DNA from: Scatacola_A faecigallinarum | GTDB lineage: Bacteria; Pseudomonadota; Alphaproteobacteria; RF32; CAG-239 | Length of the DNA: 63,260 nucleotides | Reading direction: 5' to 3' | Assembly (NCBI GenBank): GCA_018713605.1 | Contig: DVOM01000039.1 | Location: 1-63,260 of the forward strand | Part shown: one piece after another, positions 50,663 through 59,054 of the stretch | How the letters are laid out: each line of letters begins with the position of its first letter | Position numbering within the stretch: the first letter of the stretch is position 1 | The notes under the pieces: model-generated | Told to the model about the DNA's origin: nothing | The model's input: only the letters and a program-made list of their open reading frames with translations | Database searches by the model: none | Made by a program: the position numbers and the translations under genes

Positions 50663-51460
50663 CTATTTGTTCTTGCAGAACTGGATTTTTATTTTGCTCC
50701 GCGGCGGAATGTTGTCCAGAGCCTTGTTTGCGCCGTTGATTAAATCGGTCAGCGCTTTGGCGTGTTTGGAAGAACAGGCGCCCATGCTGACCGTAAGGTC
50801 AAGATTTTGTTTCCGGTTGATTTTTACCGAAAGTTTTTTAATGTTTTCGCTCAAACGTCCGGCAACGGTTTTGGTGCCTTTTTCATCGGAATTGGCAAGA
50901 AAGATGACAAACTTTTCATTGTCGTACCGGGCAACCATGTCGGTTCCGCGCAAGTCTTTTTCCAAGGCGCCGCCGACCTGTTTGAGCGCTTTGTCCGCCG
51001 TCTTGTCGCCGTATTTCTGACGAAACTCGGCCAAATTGTCGACCTTCAGCATGACAAGGGCAAAATTCTGTTTGGCGACCAGCGCCTGCGCAATTTTTTC
51101 GGGAACGGCCTGCTCAAAATATTTGCGGTTGTAAACCGTTGTGATGTCGTCCCGGCGCTCTCTTTCAATCTTGTCCTCCGCGTCATAATATATGATGAGG
51201 ATAAGAATGATAAATGTACAGAAAAACGTAATCAGGTTTGAAAAGAGAAGAATATAGGAATCGATGTAAACGCCGTAGGCAAACCAGCAGACCAGCCCCA
51301 GACTGTAGATGATGTACATGTAGCTGGACAGGTTGGTAACGTTTTTGGTTTCGATAATCCGCAAAATCTGAATGGCAAAAGTCAAAATCGTTGCCAGACC
51401 GGCCGCATAGCCGATGTAGGTAAACAAAATTTCTTCATCAAACATAATATTGTCAAACAT
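50663..51460 (-). CDS. SemiSWEET-like membrane domain fused to a degenerate GGDEF domain
   Basis: This 265-aa protein. Residues about 12-92 form three hydrophobic helices in the SemiSWEET/MtN3 pattern (IGYAAGLATILTFAIQILRII, TKNVTNLSSYMY, LGLVCWFAYGVYIDSYILLFSN). Residues about 103-262 are a GGDEF-type domain (DDITTVYNRKYFEQ, FALVMLKVDNLAEFRQKYGD, then MVARYDNEKFVIFL). The active-site loop GGDEF is DNEKF (180-184), so diguanylate cyclase activity is doubtful. A membrane sugar- or small-molecule-sensing nucleotide receptor is possible. Such a fusion is unusual. Confidence 0.8.
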   Translation of the reverse strand: MFDNIMFDEEILFTYIGYAAGLATILTFAIQILRIIETKNVTNLSSYMYIIYSLGLVCWFAYGVYIDSYILLFSNLITFFCTFIILILIIYYDAEDKIERERRDDITTVYNRKYFEQAVPEKIAQALVAKQNFALVMLKVDNLAEFRQKYGDKTADKALKQVGGALEKDLRGTDMVARYDNEKFVIFLANSDEKGTKTVAGRLSENIKKLSVKINRKQNLDLTVSMGACSSKHAKALTDLINGANKALDNIPPRSKIKIQFCKNK

Positions 51461-51577
51461 TACACACTACTCCGCTTTTTTATAAAAAATACCGCTTAAT
51501 CATTTAAATTATCGTTAAGAAAACAAATGGCCTTTTTTCATCCGGCAAACAAAAATGTTTATAACTGACGAAATGAT

Positions 51578-51608
51578 TTGACCTGGAGTATACTCTAAAA
51601 ATTATGCT
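51578..51608 (+). promoter_or_regulatory. MerR-type promoter (19-bp spacer with central dyad)
   Basis: TTGACC (51578-51583), a 19-nt spacer containing GGAGTATACTCT, and TATGCT (51603-51608). It is 59 nt upstream of the exported hydrolase gene. The same layout and dyad occur at 45542, so the two units likely share one MerR-family activator encoded elsewhere. Confidence 0.75.
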
Positions 51609-51666
51609 GGCTCTGTCAGTTGACGAAAACAAATACTATATCTTAATCTGACAGGAGACGAAAAAG

Positions 51667-52728
51667 ATGAAATTTTTTGCAGCGAGTTTTATGAGGCCGG
51701 TTTTGTCGGCCTTGTGCGGACTTCTTGTTTTAACCTCGGCAGCCGAAGGAGCAGAGATGACAGAACAAAATACAGAACAAAATTGGGATAAGGTTTTTGC
51801 CAAAAGCGAAAAAGTTGACGTTCAGAAAGTGAGTTTTAAAAACCGTTATGGTATAACTTTAGTTGGAGATTTATATTTGCCGAAAGGCAAAAAGGCGGAG
51901 AAACTTCCGGCGATAGCTGTTTCCGGTCCTTTTGGCGCCGTAAAGGAACAGTCCTCGGGGCTGTATGCCCAGACGATGGCCGAACGCGGTTTTATCACGC
52001 TGGCCTTTGACGCTTCATATACGGGCGAGAGCGGCGGAGAACCGCGTCTGGTGGCTTCTCCGGACATAAATACCGAAGATTTCAGTGCCGCGGTCGACTA
52101 CCTGAGCAATCGGCCGGATGTCGATGCCGACAAAATCGGCATTATCGGCATTTGCGGATTTGGCGGCTTTGCCCTGAATGCCGCGGCGATGGATACCAGA
52201 ATCAAGGCGACGGTTACATCAACCATGTATGACATGAGCAGAGTGAATGCCAACGGTTACTTTGACGCGATGGGCGAAAACGAGCGTTATGAATTGAAAC
52301 GGAAACTCAATGCGCAGCGCACCGAAGATTTCAAAAACGGAACTTATGCGGCGGAAGCCGGCCTGCCGGACAAACTGACCGGAGACGAACCGCAGTTTGT
52401 TAAGGACTATTATGATTATTACAAAACGCCGCGCGGTTATCACAAGCGTTCCAAAAACTCCAATACCGGCTGGAACATGACCTATGCGCTGTCCTTTATC
52501 AACATGCCGATATTAACGCGCAGCGATGAAATCAGAAGCGCTGTTTTGATGATTCACGGCGAAAAGGCGCACAGCCGCTACTTCAGCGAAGACGCGTATA
52601 AAAAGCTGAAAGGCGACAATAAGGAACTGATGATTATTCCAAATGCAAATCATACGGATTTGTACGACCGGACGGATATTATCCCGTTTGATAAAATTGA
52701 AACGTTCTTTAAAAACAATCTGAAATAA
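51667..52728 (+). CDS. Exported alpha/beta hydrolase, dienelactone-hydrolase-like (YcjY type), 353 aa
   Basis: The signal peptide covers residues about 5-29 (ending EGA-E). The hydrolase core has GITLVGDLYLPKG, the oxyanion strand PAIAVSGPFGAVKEQ, the nucleophile elbow GICGFGG with Cys in place of Ser, and the C-terminal VLMIHGEKAHSRYFSEDAY and NANHTDLYD with the His. A cysteine nucleophile is known in dienelactone hydrolases. It is expressed from the MerR-type promoter and is probably periplasmic; substrate unknown. Confidence 0.85.
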   Translation: MKFFAASFMRPVLSALCGLLVLTSAAEGAEMTEQNTEQNWDKVFAKSEKVDVQKVSFKNRYGITLVGDLYLPKGKKAEKLPAIAVSGPFGAVKEQSSGLYAQTMAERGFITLAFDASYTGESGGEPRLVASPDINTEDFSAAVDYLSNRPDVDADKIGIIGICGFGGFALNAAAMDTRIKATVTSTMYDMSRVNANGYFDAMGENERYELKRKLNAQRTEDFKNGTYAAEAGLPDKLTGDEPQFVKDYYDYYKTPRGYHKRSKNSNTGWNMTYALSFINMPILTRSDEIRSAVLMIHGEKAHSRYFSEDAYKKLKGDNKELMIIPNANHTDLYDRTDIIPFDKIETFFKNNLK

Positions 52729-52900
52729 ACGGTTTCGGACGGCCGCCCCGCACAGGGCAGGGCGGCTGTGTCGCGTCTTGCTTTCGGCGTTTTCTGTTGA
52801 CTTATGCGGACAAATGTATATTTTATAGATAAAATTTTATGCATCTGTAAACAATTATCTCTATTATAATTCAATTGTCTAACCCCTAAAACTTAATATT

Positions 52901-53131
52901 ATGGGAAAATATGATGACGATGAAGGAGGCTACTTCTGCGAATTATTGAAAGAAGGGCTGACCGAAAGAGACATGTCTGGTTTGGAACGCGGATGGTCCA
53001 TTGGCGTCGGTCTGATAGGAGCAGTTGTCGCTGATCCGGTTCTCTGGATTACCAGAAAACTGGGTATTAAGGGAGAACCGCAGGATTACGATCCGGGAGA
53101 TCCCACGCATCCGTTCAATCAGAATTATTAA
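52901..53131 (+). CDS. Hypothetical protein, 76 aa
   Basis: This 76-aa acidic protein has one hydrophobic stretch (IGVGLIGAVVADPVLWI, about 34-50), which could be a short membrane or buried helix, and a Pro/Asp-rich end (PQDYDPGDPTHPFN). No family is recognised. A weak upstream site precedes the ATG and a terminator follows. Confidence that it is a real gene is moderate. Confidence 0.45.
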   Translation: MGKYDDDEGGYFCELLKEGLTERDMSGLERGWSIGVGLIGAVVADPVLWITRKLGIKGEPQDYDPGDPTHPFNQNY

Positions 53132-53144
53132 ATTCTGTCAAAGT

Positions 53145-53186
53145 AAAAGCCTTGCTGCATTTTTGCAGACAAGGCTTTTGCTTTTT
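53145..53186 (+). terminator. Intrinsic terminator
   Basis: The stem AAAAGCCTTG/CAAGGCTTTT with an inner CTGCA/TGCAG and a T-rich tail, after the 76-aa gene. Confidence 0.85.
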
Positions 53187-53196
53187 GTTAAGCTTT

Positions 53197-53228
53197 AGCC
53201 CCGTTGCCCAAAAGCAACGAGGCTTTTC
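53197..53228 (+). terminator. Second terminator-like hairpin
   Basis: AGCCCCGTTGC with GCAACGAGGCT (one mismatch), then TTTTCTTTT. A second hairpin so close to the first is typical of DNA scars where segments have been joined. Confidence 0.6.
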
Positions 53229-53327
53229 TTTTAACCCTCAAAATATCTCTCTGCCGGCGTTTGGGGCATTCGTTTCAAACCTGTTGCCGAACCGGCTTGC
53301 GGTTCGGGGGCAATGATCATCGGTCTG

Positions 53328-53456
53328 AACCCCGCGCGAGGCAGTTATTTATGAAGTTGCCGAGGTCGGAGCAGATTATGTTTTTGCTCCCGGAGTTATT
53401 GATGAAAATACGATCCAATGGCTTGTTGCCGGGATTAAAACCACTATAACAAGATA
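53328..53456 (+). pseudogene. 3' fragment of a PEP mutase/isocitrate lyase-like gene
   Basis: The frame ending at TAG 53454-53456 reads EVAEVGADYVFAPGVIDEN followed by TIQWLVAGI, matching the C-terminal part of the isocitrate lyase/PEP phosphonomutase superfamily (xxAGADxxFxPGxxDxxxIxxLVxxV). It has an in-frame stop just upstream and no start or catalytic part. It is therefore a truncated relic, probably of an acquired gene. Confidence 0.5.
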
Positions 53457-53566
53457 GCGGTACCACCAACAAAAGCCGAATAAGGCAAGCATAAACCCAT
53501 TGGTATTGTACAACTTTGATTTGACATTTAGGTCTAATTATGATAATTCCTTTTCAGTTTATAATG

Positions 53567-53581
53567 TAGGCGTACCTACAA
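53567..53581. promoter_or_regulatory. Small dyad upstream of the GNAT gene
   Basis: GTAGG/CCTAC with loop CGTA (53567-53581), preceded by TTGACA at 53521 and TATAAT-like DNA at about 53559-53566. It could be an operator for the acetyltransferase gene. Confidence 0.3.
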
Positions 53582-53706
53582 AGAGTCAAACAAAATAGTT
53601 TGAAAAACTAATTGTTGATGATGTTATCGCGTACGGTTTCATCGGTAAGGCAATTAGTGAAATTTTCTATTTTGTTTGGCTTTTTTTGTTTTTTAGGAGG
53701 AATTTT

Positions 53707-54378
53707 ATGGAACAAATTATATACAGACCGTATAAAAAACAAGATTTCGGTGCATTGTCAGAAATTATTAATATCACATGGGAACACGAAAAAAATTACA
53801 GTCAATCTACAGCTATCCGCTTATCCAATGCATATCTACGGATTTGCTTGGCAGAACAGACTTTTACACAGGTAGCCGTATGTAAAGGAAAAGCTGTTGG
53901 CATTATTATGGGCAATAATCTTCATTGTACTTCCAAACCCTTAATCCCTCATTTGCAGGCCAAAAAAGATATGTTAATACTTTCCATGACGTCAGAGGGA
54001 CGCAGAGCAGCTCATTTTTTCGAGGAGCTTGACAAAATTTACGGAAGATTATTATCAGCACAATCCCGCCAATATGGAGGAGAACTATCTTTTTTTGCTA
54101 TTCATCCTAACTATAGGGGGTTAGGAATTGGCAAGGAACTCTATTATCGCTTTCAGAATTATATGGATAGCGTGAGAATTGAAGATTTTTATGTATTTAC
54201 TGATACTACTTGTAATTACGGATTTTATGAACACCAAGGCATGATTCGCTGCGGTACTGAAAAAATAACCATTCCGGTTAATGGCAAGCAGTCAGACTTT
54301 TTGTTCTTTATTTATGAAAACTCAAAGTCAGTACAAACTATAAATGAAACTTCAAATCTTAGCCAAGATAAAAAGTAA
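53707..54378 (+). CDS. GNAT-family N-acetyltransferase, 223 aa
   Basis: The start is ATG 53707, behind a strong AGGAGG site. The acetyl-CoA site is in FAIHPNYRGLGIGKELYYRF (residues about 138-157), with the R/Q-x-x-G-x-G/A pattern, and the C-terminal YGFYEHQGMIRCG is typical of GNAT enzymes. The gene is clearly richer in A and T than its neighbours and is bordered by gene fragments, so it was probably acquired. Substrate unknown. Confidence 0.85.
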   Translation: MEQIIYRPYKKQDFGALSEIINITWEHEKNYSQSTAIRLSNAYLRICLAEQTFTQVAVCKGKAVGIIMGNNLHCTSKPLIPHLQAKKDMLILSMTSEGRRAAHFFEELDKIYGRLLSAQSRQYGGELSFFAIHPNYRGLGIGKELYYRFQNYMDSVRIEDFYVFTDTTCNYGFYEHQGMIRCGTEKITIPVNGKQSDFLFFIYENSKSVQTINETSNLSQDKK

Positions 54379-54978
54379 AACAACAGGACTAATACCAATA
54401 CTTAAGCAATCCTCACACTTATTATATATTTAGAGAGGATACAAAATGTCCGATCAGTTTGCCCTTGATTTTCGCCGCCGACACTTCAGCAAACACCTGC
54501 CGTTCAGCTGTCATCACTTTCCACGTCGGAATCTACCGCTCCGAAAGAAGACAAATTCATGTATGGCGGTAGTTCTGCCAAAGAAACCAAATTTTTCAAA
54601 ATGTTTAGCCTGCTGGCAGCGGAAAGCAACCGGGCTTTGCATACCTTTTTTGAGGATTTCTGCCTTATGGGCGGTGTATTATTCACAATTTCGGCATGCA
54701 GGAACCGCTGCTGGCACGTTATATGCCCAAATACGAGCGATGCCATACCGAATATCACGAGCGGGCAAAATATTACAAACAGCCACAAATATCCTGGCTG
54801 ACAACTGTGTCAGAGCATTATTCCAATTCTGTAAATCGTTTCCGTTCTGACAGACGGAATTCAGTCAGTTATAATAAGATGCAACACACATCATTTTCAG
54901 TGAAGTTTTCATTTATCTGTTCCCTAAAAATTAAAATACTTACACTTTATAAAATATAGGCAATTTTTTAGAACTTGT
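54379..54978. other. Degenerate, AT-rich region with broken reading frames
   Basis: No intact gene is convincing. Peptide-like stretches appear in shifting plus frames between 54446 and 54900: one ending KFMYGGSSAKETKFFKMF and LHTFFEDF, then another with LLARYMPKYERCHTEYHERA. This looks like one decayed gene with frameshifts, possibly from a mobile element. I cannot identify the ancestor. Confidence 0.35.
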
Positions 54979-55116
54979 TTAATGACGGAACTCTTGATGC
55001 AAAAGTTCGAGAATTACCGGCTTTTTAGATGACCGATAAGCGGTTTTTACTATCGAACCGATTTTAACCATTTTGCCCTCAAAGTCAATAAAACCGATGT
55101 AGGAACGACGACACAT
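54979..55116 (-). CDS. Possible 45-aa basic protein
   Basis: This 45-codon minus-strand frame is preceded by AAGAAGGG. The peptide is basic (MCRRSYIGFIDFEGKMVKIG...KKPVILELLHQEFRH). The ribosome site is paired in a 9-bp hairpin with upstream sequence (55121-55129 with 55170-55178). The frame is short and may be chance. Confidence 0.3.
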   Translation of the reverse strand: MCRRSYIGFIDFEGKMVKIGSIVKTAYRSSKKPVILELLHQEFRH

Positions 55117-55120
55117 TGTT

Positions 55121-55178
55121 CCCTTCTTATTTGAGACTTTAGACCCGTTTAGACCGAAATTCGGGGCTTTAAGAAGGG
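55121..55178 (-). promoter_or_regulatory. Hairpin sequestering the ribosome site of the 45-aa frame
   Basis: A perfect 9-bp pairing, CCCTTCTTA (55121-55129) with TAAGAAGGG (55170-55178), encloses a 40-nt loop with a further small dyad CCGAAATTCGG. On the minus strand the AAGAAGGG arm is the likely Shine-Dalgarno of the frame 54979-55116. Confidence 0.35.
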
Positions 55179-55244
55179 GACACGTAGACTAAAATACCGT
55201 CTTTCAATCTCTCAAATCCCTTGATTTCCTAAGTCTTAGCGCAC

Positions 55245-55274
55245 AAAAAAATCTCTGCATTTCTGCAGAGATTT
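55245..55274 (-). terminator. Terminator of tRNA-Lys
   Basis: The stem AAATCTCTGCA/TGCAGAGATTT with a 4-nt loop and a minus-strand T-run, 8 nt beyond the tRNA. Confidence 0.85.
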
Positions 55275-55281
55275 CCTTAAT

Positions 55282-55357
55282 TGGTGAGCGCGTCGGGATT
55301 CGAACCCGAGACCCTTTGATTAAAAGTCAAATGCTCTACCAGCTGAGCTACGCACCC
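55282..55357 (-). tRNA. tRNA-Lys (anticodon TTT)
   Basis: A 76-nt tRNA with encoded CCA. The acceptor GGGTGCG pairs with CGCGCTC (with G-U and T-G style pairs), D-arm TAGCTCAGCTGGTAGAGCA, anticodon stem-loop TTGACTTTTAATCAA with anticodon TTT, and T-arm GGGTTCGAATCCC. Confidence 0.95.
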
Positions 55358-55515
55358 GTCGTTTACGACAACGGAAGTATACATAGTCGATAAAAAATTT
55401 ATAGTCAACAAAAAAAATAAAAAAAGTTAAAAAAATTCAAAATGTAGTTTATTTGTTAATAATTATATGTTAGCATTCCCCTAAATTTTGATAAAACACG
55501 AGTTTAGAGGTAAAT

Positions 55516-55845
55516 ATGGTTAAGGATATTAATTCAGAGCAGGAAGGCAGATACGATATCTTACAGAACGGCGCCGGCGAAATTCTCATCATTATAAAGT
55601 ATCGCGAAGGCGGTCCGGAAAACCCGCGTCTGGTTTATGACGGCGGTGCGCAGGCTCTGCTTTACCGCAGCCGCGAGAGCGCGGTTCTGCTTGACGCCAT
55701 TAATATGGCGGCTCGCCAGCCTCTTAAGTCGGTTGATGAAGTTTTAATGGTTGAGATTGAAGACGACGATGTTGCGCGTGAATACAAGGTTCCGGTACGC
55801 ATTGTCCGCAGTTTGGAATCTCTGGGAGCGGCCAAGAGCGCCTGA
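55516..55845 (+). CDS. Conserved-looking hypothetical protein, 109 aa
   Basis: This 109-aa cytosolic acidic protein of mixed alpha/beta type (ILIIIKYREGGPENPRLVYDGGAQALLYRSRESAVLLDAIN) has the codon use of the host. The family is not recognised. It sits between tRNA-Lys and the complex I genes, with a GTTTAGAGG ribosome site before the ATG. Confidence 0.65.
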   Translation: MVKDINSEQEGRYDILQNGAGEILIIIKYREGGPENPRLVYDGGAQALLYRSRESAVLLDAINMAARQPLKSVDEVLMVEIEDDDVAREYKVPVRIVRSLESLGAAKSA

Positions 55846-55944
55846 TGCCGCTTACTTATACACAATGCAGGTAAAATAAGGGCTTTAAATGCCCTTATTT
55901 TTTGTTATATTGACAGCAATTGAGCGTTATATGGATGATTTTTA

Positions 55945-57612
55945 ATGATTGCAAACCTGTTTTTCAGTCTGATTGCCGCCGGTTTTGCCGCCGAAGCGGC
56001 AGCCAAAGCCCGTTATGAAAGGTTGTGGTCTTTTCTGCTGCTCGGCATTTTGGCGCTGTTGGGTTTCAATTTTTGGGAAAACGGGCAGCTCGGCGTCGTT
56101 GAAACGTTTGCTTTTCACTGGATAGACACGTCCCTGATGCGGGTAGATGTCAATTTGAATACCGACGCAGCCGTTTACGGCTTGGCTGCTCCTTTCGTCC
56201 TGTTGACGGGAATGTCTGTGTTTTACAATACCTTTTATAACGCCGAAACCGATAAACTGCGCCTCAACGGCCTGCTGCTTTTGAATTTGGCGGCGGTTAT
56301 TCTGGTCATCTGCGCGCAAAACTTCATGCAGCTGCTGACGGCGGTCTGCATTGCCGATGTTCTCTGCCTGTTTATGATTAACGATATAGAAGGCAAGCGC
56401 CGCTATGTTTTTTACAATCTGCTGGCCGATATGGGACTGTTTACCCTCTTTGCCTTAATCTGGAAGCAAACCGGCAGCATCAGCCTGTCGGCGTTGTCCG
56501 GTTATCATCAGCCCGGACAGTATCCGGAACTGACCGTCGGCCTTCTGTTGTTCTGCGCCTTTATCAAATCGGGAATGTTTCTGTTTCAGGGCGGCTTCCT
56601 TAATCTTGCCGGCCTGAGCTTTAACCGTATTCTTTCCGTTTCCTATTGCGCAACGCCGCTCATCGGCATTTTGCTGCTGATAAAAGCCTATCCTTTGTTG
56701 GGCAACGTCCCATATGCTCCGGTGGTGCTGGAGCTTTTTGGCGGCCTGACGCTGCTTTGGGCCTTCGTTGGTGCCATAAGCATTGATAATCTCAAAGATA
56801 AGGCGCTTTATTTTAACCTGATGTTCTACGCATTGATGGTCGGACTGCTCTCGCTGGGGCTGAATCCGCTGCTGAAGCTTCTGCCTGGCCTTTTGTTGGC
56901 TGGCTGCCTGTTGAACATATTATGGATGATGACTGCCGTTTCGGCTTCAAACGAACTTTTTGTTTCCAACATGGGAGCCTTTGCCCGTCCGTTGAAAACG
57001 GTTTTTGTGCTGGCATTGTTGCTGGTATTTGCTTTGGTTCAGGGAATAACAAAGGCAGCCGCACCGCAAAACGAACGGTGGATTTATGTCTTTTCGGCCG
57101 TATTGTTGACGGCGTTGGCACATGTTTTGTATCAGATATTTTTGGGCAAGACGAATGCGGACGAACGGGTTTGGGCTTTTCTGAAAAATCCGCCGCTGCT
57201 TTTTCTGCTTCCCGTCGCGGCCGCCGTCGTCTTCATGATTTGGAAAAGCGGATTTTGTCATGTCGGAAGCTGGTATGTTTATGCGGCCTTTCTGCTGGTT
57301 TTGTTTTCCGGTCCGCTGCGTCGGCTCAGGCGGCTTTATGATTCGGAAACCGTTCAGGAGGCCGATTGGTTTGACGATATGTATGAAACGCTGCTGGTTG
57401 CGCCGGTTAAAATTCTCGGCCGCATTTTGTGGCTGACCATCGACTTTCTGATTATTGAGCGGACGATAGTGTCTTCCCTGAGCGGAGGCACGGCACTGCT
57501 CGTCCGCATACTGGACCGGATGCATACCGGCTCCTGGGCGGGAAGTCTTTTGTATGTTTCGGCCGGCTTGCTGATTGCGGCGGCGGCTGTTTATGTAAAG
57601 GTGAACGGTTGA
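55945..57612 (+). CDS. nuoL: NuoL-like antiporter-type subunit, divergent
   Basis: This 555-aa membrane protein has about 14-16 helices. It shows a NuoL-like end (ILDRMHTGSWAGSLLYVSAGLLI) and is followed by nuoM- and nuoN-like genes, but it is shorter than typical NuoL (about 610 aa). The Lys of the helix 7 proton path is retained (FIKSG, about K208), but the usual WLPDAM stretch is absent and the helix 5 Glu region reads AVCIADVLC instead of a WEGxG-like motif. It may be a poorly pumping or specialised subunit. First of the nuoL-nuoM-nuoN-birA-rnj run. Confidence 0.78.
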   Translation: MIANLFFSLIAAGFAAEAAAKARYERLWSFLLLGILALLGFNFWENGQLGVVETFAFHWIDTSLMRVDVNLNTDAAVYGLAAPFVLLTGMSVFYNTFYNAETDKLRLNGLLLLNLAAVILVICAQNFMQLLTAVCIADVLCLFMINDIEGKRRYVFYNLLADMGLFTLFALIWKQTGSISLSALSGYHQPGQYPELTVGLLLFCAFIKSGMFLFQGGFLNLAGLSFNRILSVSYCATPLIGILLLIKAYPLLGNVPYAPVVLELFGGLTLLWAFVGAISIDNLKDKALYFNLMFYALMVGLLSLGLNPLLKLLPGLLLAGCLLNILWMMTAVSASNELFVSNMGAFARPLKTVFVLALLLVFALVQGITKAAAPQNERWIYVFSAVLLTALAHVLYQIFLGKTNADERVWAFLKNPPLLFLLPVAAAVVFMIWKSGFCHVGSWYVYAAFLLVLFSGPLRRLRRLYDSETVQEADWFDDMYETLLVAPVKILGRILWLTIDFLIIERTIVSSLSGGTALLVRILDRMHTGSWAGSLLYVSAGLLIAAAAVYVKVNG

Positions 57613-59054
57613 TGGCTGCTTCTTTTAACTTTCTGTCGACGATTATTGCCATTCCTTTTATCGGGCTGCTGTTTGCGCTGGCGGCCAAAGACGACGAGAA
57701 GACGCACGGGCGCAATGTCTTCAATGTCAGCGTTTTTGCAATCATGACCAATCTTCTGGTTATTTGGCGGATGTTTGCGCTGCTGGACGTTTCGGCGCCG
57801 GGGCTGCAAATGGTTGAACGCTACGAGTGGCTTGAAAACCCGAAAATCAGCATCGTTCTGGGAATGGACGTTTTCTCTCTGCTGCTTATTTCGGCCGTGC
57901 ATGCCGCCGTTCTGATCGGTATGTTCGGCGCCAGACACAACAAAGAAGACGGCAAGGCGCTGATGGTTTTTTCCCTGATGTTTGTCAGCATGGTTACCGG
58001 TTTTTTCGCCGCGGCGGACATTTTCTCTTTTTATATCTTTTTCGAAGCGATGCTGCTGCCGCTGTTTATGATTATCGGCATGTTCGGCGGTATCAGAAAG
58101 CAGGGGGTGCTGGCCCGCTTTTTTATCTATAATTTGCTTGGCGCCATCTTTTTGTTCTTTGCCACGGTCATTTTGTACAATTACCGGAGCGCCAATATCG
58201 CCCTGAATGCCGTCAGCCTGGTAAACCTGAACATGCGGCTGGAAATTTTCGTCTGGGGCGCGATATTCGTGTCGTTTCTGTCCCGGATACCGATTTGGCC
58301 GTTTCACTACTGGATTTCTTCCATCAGCACCGGTTTGCGCAATCCGCTGGTCTTCATCATTACCAACGTCATACCGCTGACCGGGGTCTACGGTTTCGTC
58401 CGTTTCTGGCCGAAGACGGTTCCGGGCGTATTGTCGTATTTCATGATAATTCTTGAAATCGTCTGCGTTATTTCAATGGTTTTTATCGCCTTAATCGGAC
58501 TGATAAACAAAGATATTCAATACAAGATTTTTTCTTTTATGACCGTTGGCTATATCATATACCTGCTGGCGGCTTTTCTGCCGACGGACATGGTTTTGCA
58601 GAACATCGGCTACTCCCTGTTTTCTTTCCTGATTATCGCCGCCGGTCTGGAGGTGCTTTCCAACCATTTGGAAAAACAGCAGGAATGTATGGAAATCGGC
58701 TCTGCCGGCATTCTCTGCGCCTTGCCGCGCGCGTCGCTGGTCTTTTCGTTTTTTGTGCTGGCGGCGGTAGGCATGCCTTTATCTTCAATGTTTCTTAACA
58801 ATTTTGTTTTGGTAGCCGATTTGCTGGATAAAAATATTAAAATGGGCAGTTTGGTCGTCTTTTCTCTGATTGTGACTGCCGCGGCGCTGCTGCAGGAACT
58901 CTATCGCCTGAAAGACAACAGCTGTGTCGTTCCCGACAAACCCTGCGCCGCCGACATCTCGGCCAGGGCTTACGGCGTTCTGCTGCTGGTCTGCGGCTTC
59001 TTGCTGCTGACCTTTGTCAACCCGTTGTGGTTTGTGGTTAAGGGAGGAAACTGA
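57612..59054 (+). CDS. nuoM: NuoM-like antiporter-type subunit, divergent
   Basis: This 480-aa protein from ATG 57612 (overlapping the nuoL stop by 1 nt) has about 14 helices. Helix 5 retains FFEAMLLP with Glu145, the equivalent of the key NuoM Glu. The helix 7 motif, normally K-x-P-x-x-P-x-H-x-W-L-P-D-A-H, reads SRIPIWPFHYWISSIST, so the conserved Lys is Arg (about R225) and LPDAH is lost. The PFH is still visible, so homology to NuoM is clear. Membrane arm of complex I by context. Confidence 0.82.
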   Translation: MAASFNFLSTIIAIPFIGLLFALAAKDDEKTHGRNVFNVSVFAIMTNLLVIWRMFALLDVSAPGLQMVERYEWLENPKISIVLGMDVFSLLLISAVHAAVLIGMFGARHNKEDGKALMVFSLMFVSMVTGFFAAADIFSFYIFFEAMLLPLFMIIGMFGGIRKQGVLARFFIYNLLGAIFLFFATVILYNYRSANIALNAVSLVNLNMRLEIFVWGAIFVSFLSRIPIWPFHYWISSISTGLRNPLVFIITNVIPLTGVYGFVRFWPKTVPGVLSYFMIILEIVCVISMVFIALIGLINKDIQYKIFSFMTVGYIIYLLAAFLPTDMVLQNIGYSLFSFLIIAAGLEVLSNHLEKQQECMEIGSAGILCALPRASLVFSFFVLAAVGMPLSSMFLNNFVLVADLLDKNIKMGSLVVFSLIVTAAALLQELYRLKDNSCVVPDKPCAADISARAYGVLLLVCGFLLLTFVNPLWFVVKGGN

